NCBI GenBank assembly: GCA_017539045.1
Contig: JAFYHS010000015.1
Location: 19,503 to 83,502 of the forward strand
DNA: 64,000 nt
Source of the DNA: Bacteroidales bacterium
Lineage (GTDB): Bacteria; Bacteroidota; Bacteroidia; Bacteroidales; F082
Reading direction: 5' to 3'
Position numbers and translations under genes: made by a program. This document shows positions 15,297-25,296 of the stretch, in pieces. Every line of letters starts with the position of its first letter. Within the stretch, counting starts at the first letter, position 1. Under the pieces are notes generated by a model, which was not told the DNA's origin, made no database searches, and worked only from the letters and a program-made list of their open reading frames with translations.

Positions 15297-17309
15297 TCAA
15301 TTCAATCGCTCGAGTTGCTCCTGCAACGCCAACATTTCGTCCCTAAACTTCGCCGCCGACATGAAGTCCATCTCCTTGACGGCTTTCTCCATGTTCTTCT
15401 TGGCCTGCTGTATGGCTTTCTGGACCTGGTCCTTCGACATATAAATGGCTTGGTCTTCGGCAGCCATCGTCGAGCCATCTGTTTGCGAATAAGCCACCGG
15501 CGCAGGCTGGCCTTTCAAGGTACCCAAAGAGTTGTCAATGGCCTTCACGATGGTCTTGGGCACGATGCCATGGGCTTCGTTGTAAGCCATCTGCTTGGCA
15601 CGACGGCGCGCGGTCTCGTCGATGGTCTTACGCATGGAATCGGTGATGGTGTCGGCATACATGATGACCTTGCTCTCCGCATTACGGGCGGCACGGCCAG
15701 CAGTCTGCACCAAGGAACGCTCCGATCGGAGGAAGCCTTCCTTGTCGGCATCGAGAATGGCCACGAGACTCACCTCGGGCAGATCCAAGCCTTCACGCAA
15801 AAGGTTCACGCCGACCAACACGTCGAAGTCGCCCATGCGCAGGCCTTGCAATATCTCCACACGTTCCATGGTATCCACGTCGGAGTGGATATAACGCGTC
15901 TTGATCTTCAGATTATTTAAATAGGTGTTCAGCTCCTCCGCCATGCGTTTCGTCAAGGTGGTGACGAGCACACGTTGGTTCTTCTCCACCACCTTATGGA
16001 TCTCGTCGATGAGGTCATCGACTTGGTTCAAGCTAGGTCTCACTTCGATCACCGGATCGAGCAGGCCTGTAGGGCGGATCAGCTGCTCCACAAAGACGCC
16101 TTCGCTCTGTTGTAGTTCAAACTCAGCGGGCGTGGCGCTGACATAGATGGTCTGCCCCGTGAGCGCCTCAAACTCATCGAACTGCAAGGGACGGTTGTCC
16201 AAAGCCGAGGGCAGGCGGAAGCCATATTCCACCAGGGTCTGCTTACGCGAACGGTCGCCGCCATGCATGCCGCGGATCTGAGGGATGGTGACATGGCTCT
16301 CGTCGATGATGGTGATGAAGTCGTCAGGGAAATAGTCCAAGAGGCAGAAAGGCCTCGTGCCCGGGCTGCGTCCGTCGAAGTAGCGCGAGTAGTTCTCTAT
16401 GCCCGAGCAATAACCCAGCTCCTTCATCATCTCAAGGTCGTAGTTCACACGGTCTTCCAAGCGCTTGGCTTCAAGGTTCTTCCCTATCTCGCGGAAATAC
16501 TCGGCCTGCTTGAACATATCGTCCTGAATCTCCATCACGGCGGAGTTGAGCTTGGCCTGTGAGGTCACAAAGATGTTGGCGGGGAAGATGGTCAGTTCGG
16601 AGAGGTCCTCCATCTTGCGACCCGTCACAGGGTTGAGCATCTCCAAGCTGTCGATCTCGTCGTCCCAGAACACGATGCGGTAGGCATAGTCGGCGTAGGC
16701 AGGAAACACATCCATCGTCTCCCCTTTCACCCTGAACTTACCTTGCGTGAACTCAATCTCATTACGCACATATAAAGCGCCCACCAAGGCCTTGGCCACA
16801 TCGTCGCGACCGATCTTCATGCCACGCTCCAGATAGATGATGTTCTTCCCGAAGTCGTCGGGATTGCCGATGCCATAAAGGCATGACACCGAGGACACCA
16901 CAATGATGTCGCGCCGACCTGAGAGCAAGGCAGAGGTCGTCGCCAAGCGCATCTTGTCGATGTCCATGTTGATGGCGAGGTCCTTTTCTATATAGGTGTT
17001 GGTGGCGGGAATGAATGCCTCAGGCTGGTAGTAGTCGTAATAGGAGACAAAATAATTCACCGCATTCTCAGGGAAGAACTGCTTGAACTCACCATAAAGC
17101 TGTGCCGCGAGGGTTTTGTTATGGCTCAGCACCAAGGCGGGTCGGTTCACCTGTGCCAACACATTGGCGATGGTGAAGGTCTTACCCGATCCTGTCACGC
17201 CGAGCAGCGTTTGGGCATGGTCGCCACGGTTCAAGCCGTCAACCAATTGCTTGATGGCTTCGGGCTGGTCGCCGGTGGGTTGAAATTCTGAAACGAGTTT
17301 GAAATTCAT
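15297..17309 (-). CDS. uvrB: Excinuclease ABC subunit B
   Basis: 670 aa, usual length. The damage-verifying helicase-like subunit of nucleotide excision repair, loaded by UvrA and partner of UvrC. Walker A GVTGSGKTFTIANV (~39-52), the beta-hairpin region YFVSYYDYYQPEAFIP (~88-105), IIDESHVTIPQIRGMHGGD (~340), helicase motifs through QTAGRAARN (~545), and the C-terminal UvrC-binding UVR motif (MSAAKFRDEMLALQEQL). Only 8 nt separate its -7 element from the ATG, which predicts a leaderless or nearly leaderless mRNA. Downstream recQ is almost contiguous. Confidence 0.97.
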   Translation of the reverse strand: MNFKLVSEFQPTGDQPEAIKQLVDGLNRGDHAQTLLGVTGSGKTFTIANVLAQVNRPALVLSHNKTLAAQLYGEFKQFFPENAVNYFVSYYDYYQPEAFIPATNTYIEKDLAINMDIDKMRLATTSALLSGRRDIIVVSSVSCLYGIGNPDDFGKNIIYLERGMKIGRDDVAKALVGALYVRNEIEFTQGKFRVKGETMDVFPAYADYAYRIVFWDDEIDSLEMLNPVTGRKMEDLSELTIFPANIFVTSQAKLNSAVMEIQDDMFKQAEYFREIGKNLEAKRLEDRVNYDLEMMKELGYCSGIENYSRYFDGRSPGTRPFCLLDYFPDDFITIIDESHVTIPQIRGMHGGDRSRKQTLVEYGFRLPSALDNRPLQFDEFEALTGQTIYVSATPAEFELQQSEGVFVEQLIRPTGLLDPVIEVRPSLNQVDDLIDEIHKVVEKNQRVLVTTLTKRMAEELNTYLNNLKIKTRYIHSDVDTMERVEILQGLRMGDFDVLVGVNLLREGLDLPEVSLVAILDADKEGFLRSERSLVQTAGRAARNAESKVIMYADTITDSMRKTIDETARRRAKQMAYNEAHGIVPKTIVKAIDNSLGTLKGQPAPVAYSQTDGSTMAAEDQAIYMSKDQVQKAIQQAKKNMEKAVKEMDFMSAAKFRDEMLALQEQLERLN

Positions 17310-17317
17310 AGTGATGG

Positions 17318-17346
17318 CAAAGATACAAAAAAAGTCCCAACCGCAA
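17318..17346 (-). promoter_or_regulatory. uvrB promoter nested in the rplT terminator
   Basis: Minus strand: TTG, 18 nt, TATCTTTG (plus 17318-17325). The TTG lies in the loop of the rplT terminator hairpin and its T-tract forms the spacer. Confidence 0.65.
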
Positions 17347-17357
17347 GGGTTGGGACT
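17326..17357 (-). terminator. rplT operon terminator
   Basis: Minus strand AGTCCCAACC-cttgc-GGTTGGGACT followed by TTTTTTT; a perfect 10-bp stem. Confidence 0.92.
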
Positions 17358-17384
17358 CCGTTGTTATCATAACAATAACGCGAT

Positions 17385-17729
17385 TTACTTCACCTGGTCG
17401 ACGATAGCCTTGAAAGCCTCGGGATTATTGAGGGCGAGGTCGGCAAGGACCTTGCGGTTGATCTCGATACCGGCTTGCGTCAGCTTGTTGATGAATTGGC
17501 TGTAGTTCATATCGTACTCGCGCACGGCGGCGTTGATACGGACGATCCACAGGCTGCGGAAATCGCGCTTCTTGTTTCTTCTGTCGCGATAAGCGTAGGT
17601 CTGACCCTTCTCGTAAGAGTTCTTCGCCACAGTCCACACGTTCTTTCTCGTGCTGAACTGACCTTTGGTCTTCTTCAGGATTTTCTTTCTTCTGGCTCTT
17701 GAAGCCACTGCATTGACTGATCTTGTCAT
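17385..17729 (-). CDS. rplT: 50S ribosomal protein L20
   Basis: 114 aa, usual length. Binds 23S rRNA early in large-subunit assembly. The basic N-terminal arm ([23 protein letters not shown]) and the globular end ([24 protein letters not shown]) are typical. It is the last gene of thrS-infC-rpmI-rplT. In other bacteria L20 represses its own operon by binding the rpmI leader; whether that holds here cannot be seen. Confidence 0.97.
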   Translation of the reverse strand: MTRSVNAVASRARRKKILKKTKGQFSTRKNVWTVAKNSYEKGQTYAYRDRRNKKRDFRSLWIVRINAAVREYDMNYSQFINKLTQAGIEINRKVLADLALNNPEAFKAIVDQVK

Positions 17730-17805
17730 TTTTTAATCATTTTTCGTCCAGCGCCTCGCTCCTTTCGAGAACTTTTCTGCTGAGACAAATTACACATTTT
17801 GTTAA

Positions 17806-18000
17806 TTACATGAGAAGCATTTGTTTCACGACTTTCTCGTCTGCTCTCTCAACGATTGCAGTGTGGTCGAGGTTGCGTTTTCTCTTCTGGCTCTTCTTGG
17901 TCAGGATGTGGCCATGATAAGCATGCTTTCTCTTCAGCTTGCCGCTACCCGTTACTTGGAAACGCTTCTTGGCAGCGGACTTAGTCTTCATTTTTGGCAT
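17806..18000 (-). CDS. rpmI: 50S ribosomal protein L35
   Basis: 64 aa. [20 protein letters not shown] start and the very basic middle ([19 protein letters not shown]) are standard for bL35. It lies between infC and rplT with a 75-nt gap to rplT, in the usual operon order. Confidence 0.97.
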   Translation of the reverse strand: MPKMKTKSAAKKRFQVTGSGKLKRKHAYHGHILTKKSQKRKRNLDHTAIVERADEKVVKQMLLM

Positions 18001-18031
18001 TTTACGATTAATTTAAAGTATTAAAAATGAG

Positions 18032-18601
18032 TTATTTCTTCACTGATTTAGGAGCTATCATCATCTGCATGCGCTTGCCTTCCAACTTCGGCATCATCTC
18101 TACCTTACCAAACTCTTCCAGCTCTTGTGCAAACTTCAGCAACATGATCTCACCTTGTTCCTTGTAGACGATGGAGCGGCCTTTGAAAAAGACCTCGACC
18201 TTGACCTTGGAGCCTTCCTGGAGGAAACGCTTGGCGTGGTTCAGCTTGAACTCGAAGTCGTGGTCATCGGTTTGGGGTCCCAGTCGGACTTCCTTGATGA
18301 CGACCTTGGTGGCTTTGGCTTTCTGTTCCTTGAGGCGCTTCTTCTGGTCAAAGACGAATTTCTTGTAGTCCATTGCCTTGCAGACCGGCGGGTTGGCATC
18401 GGGCTGGATCTCAACGAGGTCTACACCCAATTCTTCAACGATTCTCAGGGCCTCGCGCAAGGGATAGATGTTGGCTTCAATGCCCTCACCCACCAGACGC
18501 ACCATCGGGGCTTTGATTTCTTCATTGATGCGATGGTTGAATCCGTCCTTGTCCTTGTTAGGTCTCTGACCAGGTCTTCCTTTTTGTGGGATCTGTGCTA
18601 T
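18032..18601 (-). CDS. infC: Translation initiation factor IF-3 (AUA start proposed)
   Basis: 189 aa if it starts at ATA 18601. The first in-frame ATG (18505) would cut off the conserved NHRINEEIKAP lead-in to MVRLVGEGIE. Upstream of that ATG the frame encodes IAQIPQKGRPGQRPNKDKDG, preceded by an in-frame TAG, and no ATG, GTG or TTG is available. A GGAG (minus strand, plus 18611-18614) sits 9 nt before ATA. Near-cognate AUU starts are classic for infC, where IF-3 itself rejects them and so limits its own synthesis; AUA would act the same way. The body (VDLVEIQPDANPPVCKAMDYKKF, GPQTDDHDFEFKLNHAKRFL, FFKGRSIVYKEQGEIML) is ordinary IF-3, which blocks subunit joining and proofreads initiator tRNA. 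Confidence 0.93.
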   Translation of the reverse strand: MAQIPQKGRPGQRPNKDKDGFNHRINEEIKAPMVRLVGEGIEANIYPLREALRIVEELGVDLVEIQPDANPPVCKAMDYKKFVFDQKKRLKEQKAKATKVVIKEVRLGPQTDDHDFEFKLNHAKRFLQEGSKVKVEVFFKGRSIVYKEQGEIMLLKFAQELEEFGKVEMMPKLEGKRMQMMIAPKSVKK

Positions 18602-18642
18602 AGTTTTAGTCTCCTATATTAAGTTTATATTCAGTTAATTAG

Positions 18643-20583
<1,941 letters not shown>

Positions 20584-20610
20584 AAGAATAGGTCTTTTTG
20601 AAAGCGGCTG

Positions 20611-20618
20611 CAAAAGTA
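20611..20618 (-). promoter_or_regulatory. thrS operon -7 element
   Basis: Plus CAAAAGTA reads TACTTTTG on the minus strand, 27 nt before the thrS ATG; a TTTCG motif lies at about the -33 position. Confidence 0.6.
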
Positions 20619-20690
20619 CAAAAAATTTCCTTACGAAACGCAGATTCAAAGCGTTTGAAGAGAATTTTTTCACCTTAATAATAAAAATAC

Positions 20691-20698
20691 TAAATTTG
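20691..20698 (+). promoter_or_regulatory. -7 element of the SGNH hydrolase gene
   Basis: TAAATTTG, 16 nt before ATG 20715, divergent to the thrS promoter. Confidence 0.55.
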
Positions 20699-20714
20699 CA
20701 TCAAAATTCAAGCC

Positions 20715-21392
20715 ATGAAAAAGAGCATCATTCTACTCATCTTCCTCTCCATGTCATTCTTCAGCTATTCCCAAGACTGGTTCGGCTTTAACAGATATCA
20801 AGCTGACAATGAACGCATTGTATCAAGCGAAGAATATCCCGAGGTGGTCTTTATGGGCAACTCCATCACCGAAATCTGGGCCATATACCACCCCGAGTTC
20901 TTCAGCAGCCACAATTTCTGCGGCAGGGGTATCAGCGGCCAGACCTCGTCGCAGATGCTGGTGCGCTTCACCGCCGACGTCATCAACCTGCATCCCAAGG
21001 CCGTGGTCATCATGGCCGGAACCAACGATGTGGCACATAACGACTACTGGGTGTCGCCCGACAAGGTGGTCGACAACATCATCGCTATGTGCAACCTCGC
21101 CCAAGCCAACGGTATCATCCCCATCATCAGCTCCATCCCTCCCTGCTCGGAGTTCCCGTGGAGAAAAGAGATCATCACCCCTGGCCAGACCATCGTCGAC
21201 ATCAACAAAAGCTTGAGAGCATACGCCGAAGCTAATGGCCTCGTCTACATCGACTATCACGCCGCTCTCGCCGATGACAACCTTGGACTCCCAAAGTCAC
21301 TCAGCGACGACGGCTGCCATCCCAACCCTGACACCTATTTCACTATGGAAGAAATGGCATTAGAATCCATTCGCATGGCACTCAAAAGATAA
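20715..21392 (+). CDS. Secreted SGNH/GDSL-family hydrolase
   Basis: 225 aa with a signal peptide (IILLIFLSMSFFSYSQ). SGNH blocks: VVFMGNSITEIW (block I, with Ser; written GNSI rather than GDSL), GRGISGQTSSQM (block II Gly), MAGTNDVAHN (block III Asn) and DGCHPNPDTY (block V, catalytic Asp and His). Such enzymes deacetylate or de-esterify glycans and lipids. The GNSIT variant and a periplasmic or secreted location fit carbohydrate-ester hydrolases of Bacteroidales. It is followed after 30 nt by the C10 peptidase gene. Confidence 0.88.
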   Translation: MKKSIILLIFLSMSFFSYSQDWFGFNRYQADNERIVSSEEYPEVVFMGNSITEIWAIYHPEFFSSHNFCGRGISGQTSSQMLVRFTADVINLHPKAVVIMAGTNDVAHNDYWVSPDKVVDNIIAMCNLAQANGIIPIISSIPPCSEFPWRKEIITPGQTIVDINKSLRAYAEANGLVYIDYHAALADDNLGLPKSLSDDGCHPNPDTYFTMEEMALESIRMALKR

Positions 21393-21422
21393 ATCCTTAC
21401 ATTTGCGGCAAAATTCTGGCAT

Positions 21423-24104
21423 ATGAAAAAACTATTTCTCTCTTTATTACTAGTTTTTACTACAGTTTTCCAAGCGTTTCCACAAGTTGCAAAACAGGTC
21501 GACGAAGCGATGGCACGCCAAACGGCACAAGCCTTCGTCAACACGAAATCGGCTTTGAAAAGCCACGACTTGAGTTTGGTCTCAACCGAGGGAAACTACA
21601 TCTATAACATTGGCGATCACGGCTTCGTCATCATCGCAGGCAACACCGTATTGCCACCCGTGTTGGCTTGGTCCGACCAAGGCGCCTTCCCCGACATGGA
21701 GGAGGCTCCCGATAACTTCGCCTCTTGGATTGCACATTATTCCGAGATGATTGAATTCACCGTCGCCAACGGCATACAACCCGAAGCCAAGGTGCAACGC
21801 CAATGGGACGAGGCCTCACATGGCATCTTCGTGACACGTAATGTCACAACGGTGAATCCTTTGGTCAGCACACGATGGAACCAGGACTGCTACTACAACG
21901 AATACTGTCCAGAGACAAACGGCGGCTGGTGGTGGGGCGGCCCTTGCGGGCACTGCTATGCAGGCTGCGTAGCCACCGCCATGGCCCAGGTGATGAAATA
22001 CTGGGACTATCCTGAAACAGGCTTTGGCTCACATAGTTACGTGCATAGCGAATATGGCGAACAGAGTGCCAACTTTGCCGCCACTACCTACCATTGGGAC
22101 CAGATGCCCAACGACGTTTGGAGCAGCAACGATGCCGTGGCCACCCTACTCTACCACTGCGGCGTGAGCGTCAACATGAACTATTCTGGCTCGGGAAGTG
22201 GTGCGCAATCGGCTGACGTTGAAGTGGCTATGCGTTCTTATTTCGGTTACTGCGGTGCGAAATACCGTCAGAAAACCAACTATCAGGAGGATGCTTGGAT
22301 TGCCATGCTGAAAGCCGAACTCGACCTATCGCACCCCATCTATTATTCGGGTGCCAACGGTGACAGCGGACATGCCTTCGTTTGCGACGGCTACGACAGC
22401 AACGACCTCATGCACTTCAACTTCGGCTGGAGCGGGAGCGGCGACGGCTTCTATTCGACATACGATGTGAACGGCTTCAACCAAGGTCAGGCTGTGGTGA
22501 CCAATATCTTCCCTGTCAGCATCCAAGCTGATGCCAACGGTATTATTTACGTTAGCGAAGACGGCACGGGTGACGGTTCCTCGTGGGCCAATACCACCAA
22601 CAAGTTGCAGTTCGCCTCTGCCCTTTCCAGCGGCGGTGGCACTAAAGTCTGGGTGAAAACAGGCACTTACTACGGTGACACCTCCGATTCGGAAGGCGCG
22701 TTCAGCATCTCTGCCAACAACCGTGTGTATGGTGGCTTCGAAGGCAACGAAGCCCCCGACTACGACCTCTCGCTCCGCGACTTCGAAAAGAATCCCACCA
22801 TCCTCGACGGTCAAGGTGCAAGGCGTGTGTTGCTTCAAGACCAAGCCTTTACCTCGGCTTCGATGCCCATTTGGGACGGATTCGTCATCCAAAACGGAGC
22901 CATAGGGAGTGGTGCAGGAGCTTATCTGAACAACCATGTCACCCTAAACAACTGCACCATCATCAACAACGAAGCCAGCATGTACGGCGGTGGCGTTTAC
23001 ATCAACTCGACGGGTGGCACGGCACATGTGACACTTCACAACTGCGTCATTGCCGACAACATCGCCTCGATGGGCGGCGGCGTGTGCGACCGCGTGGGTG
23101 CCAATTACACCAATTGCCGCATCAACAACAACATCGCCTCGACCAAAGGTGGCGGCATTTACCTTTATAATAATACAGAGCCGACCCTCAAAAACTGCAT
23201 CATCAATAACAACACGGCACAAAGTGCTGGTGGAATGTATGCCCGCGGCCAGTTCACTGCCTACAACTGCGACTTCGTGATGAACCTCGCCACAGAGAGC
23301 ATCGGTGGCATCTACCACGAAAACAGCCACAACAAATACTACAACTGCATCGTGTGGGGCAACGTGGCCAACGGTCTGCCCAACCAGTTTGCCGGACTGA
23401 GCGATTTCGAGTACTCTGCCGTTTACGGCATCGTCAACGGGTCGGACAACTACAACATTCCCAATGAAAACAATGGCAGCGAGCCTGGCGTCTTCGTCCG
23501 CTTCAACCATCCTGCCCAAGGAGCTGGAGCCGAATACCACAACAACAATTGGAGCATTCATCCACGCAGTATCTGCCTCAATGCAGGCAAGCCTAACTCT
23601 ACAGGTTTGGGCAACACCGACATCGCAGGTCACCCCCGCCTCCAGAAAGGCCGAGTCGACATAGGCGCTTACGAGAGCTGTGCTTCGCTCACGCAGATTG
23701 AAGATGCGTTTTATGAGAGTGACAGCCCGTATTGGTTCTTCAGCCGCCCGCTGACCGAGCCTGGCTACTACACCCAAGTCCTCGACGGTCCCGACTGCGA
23801 CAGCGTCATCGGCCTCACTTTGATGGTGTTGGAGGGTGTGGAAGAAGGCGGCCCTTCGACTCCTTCGACAGGCTCAGGAAACGCAGGGACCTTTGCGGTA
23901 TGGCCTAACCCGACGAATGGTCTCTTGCATATTGAGGCAGAAGACATAGACAAACTGGAAATCCGCAATCTTTTGGGGCAGTTGGTCTTGGAAGCAAGAA
24001 AAGCTGAAACCCTCAGCCTTGAAGGATTAGAAAAAGGCGTTTATTTCTTGATTGCCAACAATAAAAACGGAGTAAAGACCGTTACCAAGGTAATTAAGGA
24101 GTAA
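21423..24104 (+). CDS. T9SS-exported C10 cysteine peptidase fused to a beta-helix domain
   Basis: 893 aa. Signal peptide (~1-20); propeptide resembling the streptopain inhibitor fold (~22-150); C10 peptidase (~150-375) with nucleophile Cys182 in YAGCVATAMAQVMKYW, His317 in GDSGHAFVCDGY, and HFNFGWSGSGDGFY. Then a right-handed parallel beta-helix (~380-760) with repeated 'NCxIxNNxAxxxGGGxY' rungs, ending DIGAYES. A short 'DCDSVIGLTL' module and a T9SS type A domain (FAVWPNPTNGLLHIEA, GVYFLIANNKNG, VTKVIKE) finish it. C10 peptidases include streptopain and the PrtT/interpain type of oral Bacteroidales. The beta-helix probably binds or displays the enzyme on a glycan. A palindromic repeat is translated in the linker before the sorting domain (23850-23892). 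Confidence 0.9.
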   Translation: MKKLFLSLLLVFTTVFQAFPQVAKQVDEAMARQTAQAFVNTKSALKSHDLSLVSTEGNYIYNIGDHGFVIIAGNTVLPPVLAWSDQGAFPDMEEAPDNFASWIAHYSEMIEFTVANGIQPEAKVQRQWDEASHGIFVTRNVTTVNPLVSTRWNQDCYYNEYCPETNGGWWWGGPCGHCYAGCVATAMAQVMKYWDYPETGFGSHSYVHSEYGEQSANFAATTYHWDQMPNDVWSSNDAVATLLYHCGVSVNMNYSGSGSGAQSADVEVAMRSYFGYCGAKYRQKTNYQEDAWIAMLKAELDLSHPIYYSGANGDSGHAFVCDGYDSNDLMHFNFGWSGSGDGFYSTYDVNGFNQGQAVVTNIFPVSIQADANGIIYVSEDGTGDGSSWANTTNKLQFASALSSGGGTKVWVKTGTYYGDTSDSEGAFSISANNRVYGGFEGNEAPDYDLSLRDFEKNPTILDGQGARRVLLQDQAFTSASMPIWDGFVIQNGAIGSGAGAYLNNHVTLNNCTIINNEASMYGGGVYINSTGGTAHVTLHNCVIADNIASMGGGVCDRVGANYTNCRINNNIASTKGGGIYLYNNTEPTLKNCIINNNTAQSAGGMYARGQFTAYNCDFVMNLATESIGGIYHENSHNKYYNCIVWGNVANGLPNQFAGLSDFEYSAVYGIVNGSDNYNIPNENNGSEPGVFVRFNHPAQGAGAEYHNNNWSIHPRSICLNAGKPNSTGLGNTDIAGHPRLQKGRVDIGAYESCASLTQIEDAFYESDSPYWFFSRPLTEPGYYTQVLDGPDCDSVIGLTLMVLEGVEEGGPSTPSTGSGNAGTFAVWPNPTNGLLHIEAEDIDKLEIRNLLGQLVLEARKAETLSLEGLEKGVYFLIANNKNGVKTVTKVIKE
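23850..23892 (+). repeat. Translated copy of the CCCTTCGACAGGCTCAGGGACC repeat
   Basis: GGCCCTTCGAC, TCCTTCGACAGGCTCAGG and GCAGGGACC occur in order and are read in frame as a Gly/Ser/Thr/Pro linker (GPSTPSTGSGNAGT) between the beta-helix and the sorting domain. The full form of the repeat is at 63714-63740. Confidence 0.65.
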
Positions 24105-24108
24105 AACC

Positions 24109-24747
24109 ATGAAAAGACTTGCATTCGTATTTTCCATTGTTCTTATTGCCTTTGCATCATGCAATAGGACTGACAATTACATCATCCCTGTGGATTACGA
24201 AAAGTATTACGAGGGTATCACCAGTCTAACCGAAAAGGAAGACCAAGAGCTCAGCCAAAGGATTTATATGGATTGGTACAACAATACGATGGGAAAGGAA
24301 ATCCCTGACCTCAACGTGAAAGACCTCGATGGGAAAACCGTCAAACTCAAGAAATGGCTTAAAAGAGAAACCATCCTCGTTTTCACCGACACGCATTGTG
24401 GATTTGGGAAGGAAGAGGTTGAAAAAGAATTACCAATAGCCATCGGCAACATGAAGGATGAGCTTGTTGGCATTGACATTCTGTGCCTCGTTGAAGATAC
24501 TGAGGATTCAGCACCTGGAGAAGCGCTTAATTATGCCAAAAGTCTTCATGGCAGTTACAACAATATATTCATCATAGATCAAAAGGATGCCTTACGGATG
24601 AACCTCACTGGCAGCCCATCAAAATTTTACATTGACAAAGACCAAATTGTAAGACAAGTCCACATCGGTTTTGCTATGAATCAGGAACAGCGTGAGGAAA
24701 GCATCCGCCAAGGAATCTCACTAATGAAAAAGGAAAAACAAAAATGA
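24109..24747 (+). CDS. Thioredoxin-fold lipoprotein with a single active-site cysteine
   Basis: 212 aa. Lipoprotein signal (LIAFASC); mature part resembles TlpA/AhpC-type thioredoxin folds: GKEIPDLNVKDLDGKTVKLKKWL, ILVFTDTHCGFGKEEVEKELP, LTGSPSKFYIDKDQIVRQVHIG. The usual CxxC is CGFG, so only the first cysteine is kept. That argues against a dithiol oxidoreductase and for a peroxidase-like, monothiol or binding role. It starts 4 nt after the C10 peptidase gene and its stop overlaps the msrA start (ATGA), so the three are one operon, linking a cysteine protease to thiol and methionine redox repair. Confidence 0.8.
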   Translation: MKRLAFVFSIVLIAFASCNRTDNYIIPVDYEKYYEGITSLTEKEDQELSQRIYMDWYNNTMGKEIPDLNVKDLDGKTVKLKKWLKRETILVFTDTHCGFGKEEVEKELPIAIGNMKDELVGIDILCLVEDTEDSAPGEALNYAKSLHGSYNNIFIIDQKDALRMNLTGSPSKFYIDKDQIVRQVHIGFAMNQEQREESIRQGISLMKKEKQK

Positions 24748-25223
24748 AAACAGCATATTTCTCAGCAGGTTGCTTTTGGGGCGTGGAGTACTACTTCAAG
24801 CGGCTCAAAGGCGTGACGAAAACCACCGTCGGATTCATGGGCGGCGAAATCGAGAATCCAAGTTACAAACAAGTAAAAACGGGCACGACGGGGCATCTGG
24901 AAACCATCGAAGTGGAATACGACCCCGAAATGGTTTCCTACGAAGCCTTGGTGCGCTATTTCTTTGAAATCCATAACTTTGAGCAGGTTGACGGTCAAGG
25001 CATCGACATTGGAACGCAATACCTTTCCGCCATTTGGTTCAACGACACCACGGAACGCGACACGGCCATCAAGGTCTTTGGCGAACTGATGCAGATGGGC
25101 TATCATCCTGCCACGCAGATTCGCCAGGCCATGCCTTTCTACACCGCCGAGGATTACCACCAAGACTATCTGGATGAGCGTGGGGAGACCCCAGAATGCC
25201 ATGTTTGGCGGAAGATTTTCTGA
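24744..25223 (+). CDS. msrA: Peptide-methionine (S)-S-oxide reductase
   Basis: 159 aa. Catalytic GCFWGVEYYF near residues 9-18 (Cys10), substrate loop GFMGGEIENPSYKQVKTGTTGHLETIEV, and DGQGIDIGTQYLSAIWF. It reduces the S-epimer of methionine sulfoxide in proteins. The start overlaps the preceding lipoprotein gene by 4 nt. No signal peptide is visible, so it acts in the cytoplasm despite its operon partners being exported. No MsrB domain is fused. Confidence 0.96.
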   Translation: MKTAYFSAGCFWGVEYYFKRLKGVTKTTVGFMGGEIENPSYKQVKTGTTGHLETIEVEYDPEMVSYEALVRYFFEIHNFEQVDGQGIDIGTQYLSAIWFNDTTERDTAIKVFGELMQMGYHPATQIRQAMPFYTAEDYHQDYLDERGETPECHVWRKIF

Positions 25224-25261
25224 AAAACTCCTATTTCTTTTCTTCATTTAGTTTTTTTCCC

Positions 25262-25269
25262 TAACTTTG
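25262..25269 (+). promoter_or_regulatory. pckA -7 element
   Basis: TAACTTTG, 27 nt before ATG 25297, with a T-rich stretch upstream instead of a clear TTG. Confidence 0.6.
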
Positions 25270-25296
25270 CGCATCAATTACGCAAAACTAACAATT

